Assembly (NCBI GenBank): GCA_963854835.1 | Contig: OY978525.1 | Location: 24,947,253-25,011,252, forward strand | Length of the DNA stretch: 64,000 nucleotides | Direction of reading: 5' to 3' | From: Megamerina dolium | Lineage: Eukaryota; Arthropoda; Insecta; Diptera; Megamerinidae | Shown: one piece after another, positions 56,205-64,000 of the stretch | How the letters are laid out: every line of letters starts with the position of its first letter | How positions within the stretch are numbered: the first letter of the stretch is position 1 | Made by a program: the position numbers and the translations under genes | Notes under the pieces: model-generated | The model's database searches: none | What the model saw: the letters and a program-made list of their open reading frames with translations, nothing else | Told to the model about the DNA's origin: nothing

Positions 56205-56700
56205 TACCGTTTCGTAATCGTGATCGAAACTTGGTTTAATCACAAAATATACCTGAGACCAAGGGACAATCGAGACAGTGGACTCGTGGTGAATCGAAGC
56301 CAAGATGGCCAAGTTGGGTCTGTAAGCCAACAAGGTAATGGTGACGGTTATTTGGGATGTGCTTTTTAAAAAGGGTAAAACAACGATGCAGACGTATTGG
56401 ATCGATTCGACGCCAATTTGAAGCATAACTTACCGTATTTGGCGAGAAGAAAGTTCCCTTCTACCAGGACAATGACCTGACGCTCAAGTCGGCAGAAACA
56501 ACGTCAAAATTGCATGAATTAGGTTACCCTCAGGAATTATATCTTCTAGATTTAGCACCCCGTGATGGTAAAATATCTGAATCGAAAGAAGAGGTCATCG
56601 AAGAAAAAATCGCATATTTTGACGGCTCCGAGAAATCGTGTTATTTTGACGTTTGAGGACGGTTATTACCGAATAGGGTACGTATTTGCTGATTTTCTCA
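56205..56700 (+). mobile_element. mariner fragment, catalytic to C-terminal
   Basis: Plus-strand pieces: ETWFNHKIYLRPRDNRDSGL with VVNRSQDGQVGSVSQQ, then LDRFDANLKHNLPYLARRK, and SKEEVIEEKIAYFDGSEKSC with YFDV. The second catalytic block (FHQDNAP) is frameshifted (PSTRTMT). Confidence 0.82.
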
Positions 56701-56829
56701 CCAACTATTGCTACTGTTGTACGTATCTTATGTGTGATTGCATTCTTGGAACACGAATGAGTTTGTTGTTTCATTTTTTATTCATTCGTTATTATTATTA
56801 TTATTGTTATTATTATTATTATTAATTTT

Positions 56830-58730
56830 GCACTATAAAACCACTATTTTAATGGTATTCTATTAGCTATGGTTAGAACGTATTTATGAATAATTGTATG
56901 TGCATATGTACGACAGCATATACTCATATGTTGTATGAATATGTACGATTACATATAGGTAGATGAATAAATTTTATATGAACAACATTTTTAACCTTCA
57001 TTTCATGTCATGTCCAGCGGCGAGGGTTTACACACAAAAGTAGTTCATATACTCGTATAAAGTACATATGTGATGCAAAACCCTCCTATTAATGGTTTTG
57101 TTAATGTTTTAATGCTTTAATCGACCGTATTAATACTTTCTATAAATACTCGCACATACAATCGTAATCGTGTGCAATTTACTTACTGCCTTCCCTGTGA
57201 TAGATCATTGTCTTCATGTTGGATTAATTCAATTATTGAATTTAACACTTAACGTTATTGCTATTACGTATATTCATAAAATCCGTATACCTTGTTAGAT
57301 TTGATGGCATCAGCATATTAAAATAAACATGATATTTCTTTGCTTCTTGTTTTTGATTTCAATGTCAATGTCAATAGTTTAATAGGAGCTCCTACACTCC
57401 CTCCCATATTCATTGTGCATGTATCTAGTTACATTTGACATATACATATATATTAAATCTATCCAAAAAATATATAGGAGTTACAGAATTTAATAAAAAA
57501 TATATATATATATATTAAAATAATTATACCTAGACTACTTGTTTGAAGTCATTATCTGTCTACTGGAAAATGGGGAAGGAGAACTTAAAACTATTTACCT
57601 CAATACGTTCTTAGCATCCTTTTCTTTGACAAATTTTCTATACAAAAATCTATCAAAAAGTTGGAATTTAATTTTGACACGTACATAAATATACACTATA
57701 TTCTAAATCGCTTTCAGATGATGATGAATAATAATTATATAATTAAATTAATAATAATAATTAAATAATATATATCTATAATGGGTTTCAAGATGATCTT
57801 TTAAAAAGATATTCAAATCATGTTGTACTACATACGAGTATATTCACTTACATTCTCGTGCATGCGATTGTGGTTAGCTAGTTACGAGTACTTACTTAAA
57901 TATACCATGTGTATGCATTAATAAGTATGTACCTATGCTCAATAATATGGGCATTTACTGGTAAACGGACATATAAATTATGGAAAAAAACAACAGACAG
58001 ACAAATGAAATAACATAAGATGATGAGTGCTATATTTAAGTGAAGAATTGGTTATAGGGAGAGGAAATAATCATAATCTGTATCATTATAAATAAATAGA
58101 AGCCTAACAAAAGCAAAATTATAATGTGGCACAATTACGTATATGATAATATTAAAGCATTTAGAAGCAAATTCCATTTGTGGCAATCCATACAGAGAAA
58201 AATAATCTTTTTAATTTTCTAAAATTATTTTATTATCGTCACAAATACAGTATTCAATTTTTTGTTAAAAGGATTAAAAGGTCAACATCTTCAAGATTTC
58301 GATTTCGACAAGAAAAATCTTTATTTTCAATTATTTAATTCGACCTTTTTCATCACTGAAATCGATACAGTTCCAGAAAAACTTCAATTTGAATTATTGG
58401 ACCTCAAAGAGAGGGTAGATTTAAGAGAAAAATGTAATTTTTCAACTGTCCTGTTTATAAGAATCTATGTTATGAAGAATTTCCAAATTTAGTTGATAAT
58501 ACAAAGTGTATTTATTCGTTATTTGGCTCAACATATCGATGTGAAATCGGTGTATAGAACCAAAATATCCGCTACGCATTCGGAAAATATTAGTTTTTTC
58601 ACTGTATTTATTGTTTTTTGAGAAATAGTTGTTTCTTCTTCAATTGTTTGTATGTTGTCGAATATAGAATTATGGGGCAAAAGCAGGTTCCGGGACGCGG
58701 GAAAAACGTAAACGTTATAAAAAGGTTGCC
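56830..58730. other. AT-rich stretch, nothing recognised
   Basis: A TTA-repeat closes at about 56791-56824. Beyond it no gene or element could be supported. Confidence 0.35.
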
Positions 58731-58739
58731 CGCCCTTGA

Positions 58740-60130
58740 TCTATATCATAAGCCATATTAATATCCATCCAAAAGTAGGCCCCTGAAAGTTGAAATAACC
58801 ATATTGGTACAAAAAAATACATTTTATTCTTCGATGCACTTTATCCAATGAATTTGCACTTATTTGACACCCTCCGATAATACAATTTCTCTCAAAATAG
58901 GAGTTTGCTTCATCGATTACCTCTTCATTTGAGCCAAATCTCTTGTCATCAAGCAATTTCTTCATGTTTGGAAATAGGAAATATTCACATGGGACTAAAT
59001 CTAGAGGATATGCTCGATAAGCGGGCAATTCGTAACCTAATTTAAGCAATTTTGAGATTGCAAGAGGGCACTTCTGTGCCGGTGCGTTGTTCTGGTAGGG
59101 GATAACATTTTCCTCGTCAAATGTATTCGTTTTTGCTCCAAATCGGCGTCGAATCAATCCAAAAGCCCGACTATGTTGGTTGACAGACTCACCTTGGTCT
59201 TCTTTGGTGTGGATTCACGATTGAGAAGTCCATTGTCTCGGCTGTTCTTTGGCCTCTGGTGGGTTGTGAAGCATCCATGTCTCATGCATAGTTACGAAAC
59301 GACGCAAAAACGATTGGACATCGCCGAACACTTCTTTCGAGTTGTCAAACGTTTGCGCTTGCTGTAATTTTTTAGCAAATACGGCATCCATCTTGCAGAT
59401 AACTTTCTCATATCGAAATATTCTCCCTCAAATATCGAAAAATTGCAGCGAATACAATCCAAGTGCCTGCGAATTATTGTAAACGCGCCTTGGTACATCA
59501 GGAAGGTTAACATCCATCGAGATTTGAATGTACCCACAATTTCTGAGGAAGTCTTAAAATCCTGCAGAAGCTACATACATTCAAAAATACACAATCATCC
59601 GAATCTTCTTGCTAGGCAATTGTTGCTGAGCACGGAGCATCGATGATTAAAAAGAAAAGACACACTGAACATGCTGTGAATTTGCTAAACCTCGCGACTC
59701 AACAAATTGTGATGGAACATAGGGAATATCACATAATATTAGTTAGTTTGTAAGATTTTAATACTTATTGTTAGTTTCTACGTATATTAGAAAGATTCAA
59801 TAAATTATTAGTATTAAAAAAAAAAATTAAAAAAAAATAATTATGAAAAACTGAAATCACTGATCCATTTGATAAGCTGGTAGCCTCTCTGAATTCGAGT
59901 ACCTTCACTCGCCGAATGGACCTACATCTTGGTGGCTTCAATTAGGTGACCGAAAGGGTCAGGGTTACTTGTGCTGGTGGGACGTACCTAACCAGTGGTA
60001 GATGATTCCAATCGATGGTAAAGAGCGTCCGCATAATATTTTTCAAGCTTTTGCATGGTTTACATGATGTTTTTTTCGGGCAAAAAATAGTGTTTAATGA
60101 GAACACGAAATTTTTTATTTTTCTATTTTC
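58740..60130 (-). mobile_element. Near full-length but dead mariner, interrupted by a LINE
   Basis: Minus-strand order: EFRVLIKHYFLPEKN (about 60110), LEKYYADALYHRLESSTTG, then after the LINE insert FDMRKLSARWMPYLLKNYSK, VTMHETWMLHNPPEAKEQPR with QW, FDEENVIPYQNNAPAQKC, LKLGYELPAYRAYPLDLVPC and EYFLFPNMKKLLDDKRFGSN. The first catalytic Asp is His (TMHETW for TGDETW) and the second is Asn (QNNAPA for QDNAPA). Its N-terminus resembles the copy at 4040-4560. Confidence 0.88.
59431..59837 (+). mobile_element. 5'-truncated jockey-like LINE with poly(A) tail
   Basis: The plus strand reads NIEKLQRIQSKCLRIIVNAP, then WYIRKVNIHRDLNVPTISEE and HNPNLLARQLL-like HNHPNLLARQLLLSTEHR before a stop at 59646, the C-terminus of jockey-type ORF2. 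A 3' UTR follows with AATAAA at about 59798-59803 and an A-rich tail at about 59815-59840. Only the last part of the element was inserted, typical of target-primed reverse transcription. Confidence 0.85.
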
Positions 60131-61062
60131 TACGACTTAGGACTCAAAGTGTTGAAATTTAGAATGGTAATTAAGTCTTTCGATATAATGCTGAATATAA
60201 AAAATAGGTGAGATTGCGTAAATGGGAGCCCTCCCTCTCATATAATTGTAATAAATAATGCTAATTTTTTTACGAAAAATATTCAAATTAATCATCTACA
60301 GTTAATATTCCTATATTTAATATTTATTATGGGATGTTAAAACAAATATTCGAGTATCTAAAATTTTTCGGTAATTTTTTTGGTTAACCTTTTCTGAGGA
60401 ATGCCCATAAATGTCTTAATAAAATCATTAACCAACATTAGCAAAGAAAAATTGTTAAACTTGTTGTTATACTAACAATATGACATTGAAAACTGGCGTA
60501 ATTATTTTATATATTCTACATATTGTACATACATACATATATATTTGGTTTTATGCAATATATTTGTTACACGTCATTATTATTAGCACTACTCTATTCA
60601 TGTTCAATCCAACCACAAATGGTTTAGATTTTCAAAATACGCGCGTGTGCTAAGTATTTGTATTATAACATTTGGCATAGAAATAAAATTTGTAATCTAA
60701 TATGTGTGCAGTTTATGTTTTAATGGACCCATAAGTGATCAATTACATATTTATTTGGTTCAATTGATCTTCCGCTTTGCGCGTGCATTCATTGGTAGAT
60801 ATTTAACCAAGTTATGTATAAAAGGTTTGTAATTTCTATTAAAAGCACATATAAACTATTTCATATTGAGATGGGTAAGTTAAATTTTTTCAATGTATTC
60901 ATATGTATTTATACAATTTATTGATTATTGATTATTAATTGATTTATTGATTATTAAAAAAGAAAGAGGAACTCGAAAATGTAAATAAAATACATATCTA
61001 CCAGTGAATATTTGCAGAGTTTTAATATACTTATATGAATAAATATCATACAAATGTAATGT

Positions 61063-61300
61063 AGTTTTTGGAGGAGTGAAATAAATGGAAATCTTAAAGT
61101 GCAATGCCTGGTGGATGTGACAACTCATTCCAAACAAGCTGCAATCCAACGAATGTTTGAGCGACATCTGATCTCATAAACGTTCTATTATTCAAGAAGT
61201 TTTTCAAGGAGTGAAATAAGTGGAAATCGTATGGTACAATGCCTGCCGGATGTGACACAGCATTACAATTGATCAGGTCAAAATATTTCGGTGTGATAAC
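61063..61300. repeat. 135-bp tandem duplication
   Basis: GGAGTGAAATAAATGGAAAT (61073) recurs as GGAGTGAAATAAGTGGAAAT (61208). Both continue with CAATGCCTG and GGATGTGACA. Confidence 0.85.
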
Positions 61301-61309
61301 ATCAGCAAA

Positions 61310-63975
61310 ATTTCTATTACTGCTCAGGCATTGAAATTAATCGTTTCGCTCTTTGATAACACCACATTGATAACATTTCTGGTGGATCTCCAGCCTTCGC
61401 CAGCCTTTTCTGTGCTCATATCGTCAATTTCTCAAGCCACATTCTAATACGTCTAAAAAAATTCAAGTAGGATGTCCAGTGGACCAGAGTAGCCGCATTC
61501 TATGGATTTTGTGTAGCTGAATCTCAATACGTGGGAGCCAGATGGCGGTCGGATTTTTGCCATCGCCTTCAGGTTTCTTTATAATATTAAAAAATATAAT
61601 TTTGTGGTTATAAAAGTTATAAAGAAGCATCAGGGTGATAGTGGAAATCCTACAGCCCTTCGGCTTCTTTCTAACCTTAAAAACTTTGTTTTTCGCCTAT
61701 TTAGGGGGAGGGGGGTATCTTAGGGTTAAAAAGAAACCAAACCCAAAATTTATAGAATAGAATGGTCGCCACTCCGGACGAATATCATACTCTTTCTTTT
61801 AGGAGGCTGTGTAATAAATCAGTTTCTTCGCATTTGGTGAGTTGATTCCGAATGTTAATCGATTTCGTCAGATGAATTTTTTTCAATTCATGCTATATCG
61901 GAATATAGAGCTTTTTCACGAATCAAATCGACTTCAAAAGTCTATGAACGTTTTAAAATAAACATTTTTGGAGCGGTAAAGAGCTCCCGAATCGTTAAGT
62001 GCTTAATTGTTTGTACAAATTTTTTTATTCTATCGGAGCGAAACTGAAATGTCACCGCTACGGAATCGGGCGAACATGTCCTAGCGCTGAGCTGTTTCGA
62101 TGACGTTGATGATGTTGCGTAATCTTGATACCCTTACTTCAGGCAAGTGGTTTTTTTTTTCATTTTTAAAATAAAAAGTAAAGCTAAATGTAGCGAATAT
62201 GCTCTTCAAAATTTTACATATTCGAATCAGATTTGCAAGCACAAAACTTGGCCGAATCTCATCAACTATCTTGTTTGTTTTTAGGTTTACGTTTAGAAAC
62301 GAACATATATTCATAATTCATATTCATAAATACAATGGCTTCTTGAAGAACCCAACATTTGCATGGTAACATATAAACAATATGATAATAAAGTGATTAT
62401 AAGTAGGCTACAAGTAGAACTAGAAACAAATCTGGTTCTATTTGTTTTTTATTATTTTTTTGGTACACAAAATCGAATTGCAGTTCATTGTGTAATGTCA
62501 ATCAAAAATAGCTTTTTTTTTTCCAAAAACCACGATGCATTTCGAAGTTGGTTAAAGAAAATTAATGCGAATGCGTTGGAACTGCTCAAATTTATTTGTC
62601 TTTGATTACATGAAAATCTGTTTGAAACATTTCTTTTTCGCAAAATCAATCTGATAGTTTTAGTTTTGTATTGCTTTTTGTTATTTACTTTTTTTTTAAT
62701 TGTAAAAAACTTAAAATTCTGCATACTTTTGATAGTTATACAACAGAAACTAGCCGACTTTTAGGAGAAAAAAATCTAGAAAATATGTAAGAATCGATTT
62801 CTGGATTTTTCTTTGCAATCCTATTAAAGCTCTATATTTACTTATTGAAATCTTAAAAATAATTAGTTTTGAAACAATATGTAATTAAGTCATTTGAGCT
62901 ATAAATGGCCATTAATCTTTTTTTCCTACCCTAAAAGTATGCAACCATGCATTAAGTGAATAGAACTAAAAGAGAAAAAACAAAACGGACTTTGAAAGAA
63001 AGTACTAAAATCTAATAAATAATTTATTTTTAAAGTCGACGAGAAAGAAATTATCACTTTCTGATAATATCTTCAATAAGAATTGTGTGCAAAATCGGCT
63101 TTGTTTTTTCATTTTTAGATTTTATTTTTTTGCCTTTTAGTTGAACTTAGTTTTTTTTTTTATTATACTTAAAATGGAAAAAAGTTGATATCACAGCTTT
63201 AAGATATTCAAAATGGCTATAAGATGGAGCACGAAATTAAGAATTAAGTATCACAACAATTTGAAAAAGGTTAAAAAAGAGGATTTATTGTTAGAACTAA
63301 AATGAAGATTGTTAGTGATGAGACCTCTTTTGAGTGATAAACACCAATAGAAAGATTTGAATTTCCAAATTGTTTGGAAAAAGATATCATGATCAAATGA
63401 AATAAAGGAAAATCGTGTTTAGTCTGATTGACAACTGTAGGAATTGAGTGAATACAAGGCGCTAAATTAAGGAAAGGTTAATTCTGCCGGTAAAGCAAGA
63501 TAATAACGATAGTGAGTTTAAACTTCTGAAATAGCCATCACAGTCTTAGTCAATAAATAAACGTATCATGCTCTCGTATCGTAGAGCAAATTTGAAAAGA
63601 AAAAAATGTATTTTTAGAAAAAGAGATCCTCCAAAGCCTGTGGAAGAACATTAAGAACCTCGTAACTTTGAAAAACTATATTAAAAGCATTCTGGCAGAT
63701 AGGATTTAAGATGAAAAAATCTCACGGTGGTAGAGTAAATGGAATGAACAAAAAACCAGAGATTATGGCTCGTAGTTACAGTCAAAGTTATGATCATCAT
63801 GAAGTTTGAATTAACTTGTTTGACATATTTTCCAAATAAAAATCTGTCAAAAAGCCAATTCTAACTTAAAAGCTGTTAGAAAGCCGATTCTAATTTAATA
63901 ATGGTTTTAACTTTGACTACAAATTGTTTGCTTTTGTATCTCTCACTGTACATATAAGCGTATTTGATTATGGCA
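61310..63975. other. Right-end region, nothing recognised
   Basis: AT-rich, poly(T)/poly(A) rich, with no supported gene up to the possible distal exon at 63983-63994. Confidence 0.35.
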
Positions 63976-63982
63976 AACTTAC

Positions 63983-63994
63983 CGCCGTCACCAT
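63983..63994 (-). CDS. Pu: Possible distal first coding exon of Punch at window edge
   Basis: At the right edge the minus strand reads AAAATGGTGACGGCG|GTAAGT: an ATG with CAAA-type context, four codons (MVTA) and a consensus donor. The phase-0 exit joins in frame to the exon at 55225 (GCA ACA ACA...), giving MVTA+ATTAYSHSTNKMVSTN and so on. This is inference from phase and splice signals only; it may belong to another gene that continues outside the window. Confidence 0.35.
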
Positions 63995-64000
63995 TTTGAT

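Overview
The window is nuclear DNA from a higher fly (Diptera, probably Schizophora). The evidence is AT-rich intron-bearing genes, GT/AG splice sites, and two proteins that match Drosophila genes over most of their length. No bacterial-style gene, CRISPR array, rRNA or free tRNA gene was seen. Most of the listed open frames are chance frames or pieces of dead transposons.

Two host genes account for nearly all recognisable exons, both on the minus strand. From 29106 down to 6183 lies a ten-exon gene for an hnRNP U-like RNA/DNA-binding protein (SAP, SPRY, P-loop kinase-like and RGG regions, 1319 residues by my splicing). From 45673 down to 33327 lies Punch (GTP cyclohydrolase I, first enzyme of tetrahydrobiopterin/pteridine synthesis) in five coding exons (333 residues). 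Phase-compatible alternative 5' exons of Punch appear at 55171-55225 and possibly at the right edge (63983-63994), so much of 46-64 kb is probably Punch intron and promoter sequence. All internal phases agree, which is the main support for both models.

The large introns and flanks are full of old mobile DNA. I recognise about twelve mariner/Tc1-type copies (several with terminal inverted repeats and TA duplications), fragments of at least three non-LTR retrotransposon types (an RT family at 2.1, 4.8, 12.2, 17.4, 23.9, 39.6 and 40.6 kb; RNase H-bearing pieces at 39.8 and 55.5 kb; jockey-like pieces at 24.3 and 59.4 kb), a tRNA-derived SINE family with five copies, and two MITE-like elements. 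Nested insertions give a relative order of events: mariner inside a maT-like element at 13.3 kb, mariner inside LINE at 24.6 kb, LINE inside mariner at 59.4 kb.

A second theme is diverged tandem arrays with units near 140-165 bp: 1-970 and 6560-7310 (same family), 43165-44585 (inside a Punch intron), 49.5-50.2 kb and 52.9-53.4 kb. Shorter two-copy duplications occur at 2.35, 16.5, 35.2, 55.7 and 61.1 kb.

I found no clear new biochemical system. The most interesting items are the distal Punch 5' exons, the intronic satellite next to a Punch exon, the SINE family, and the nested or precisely bounded transposons.
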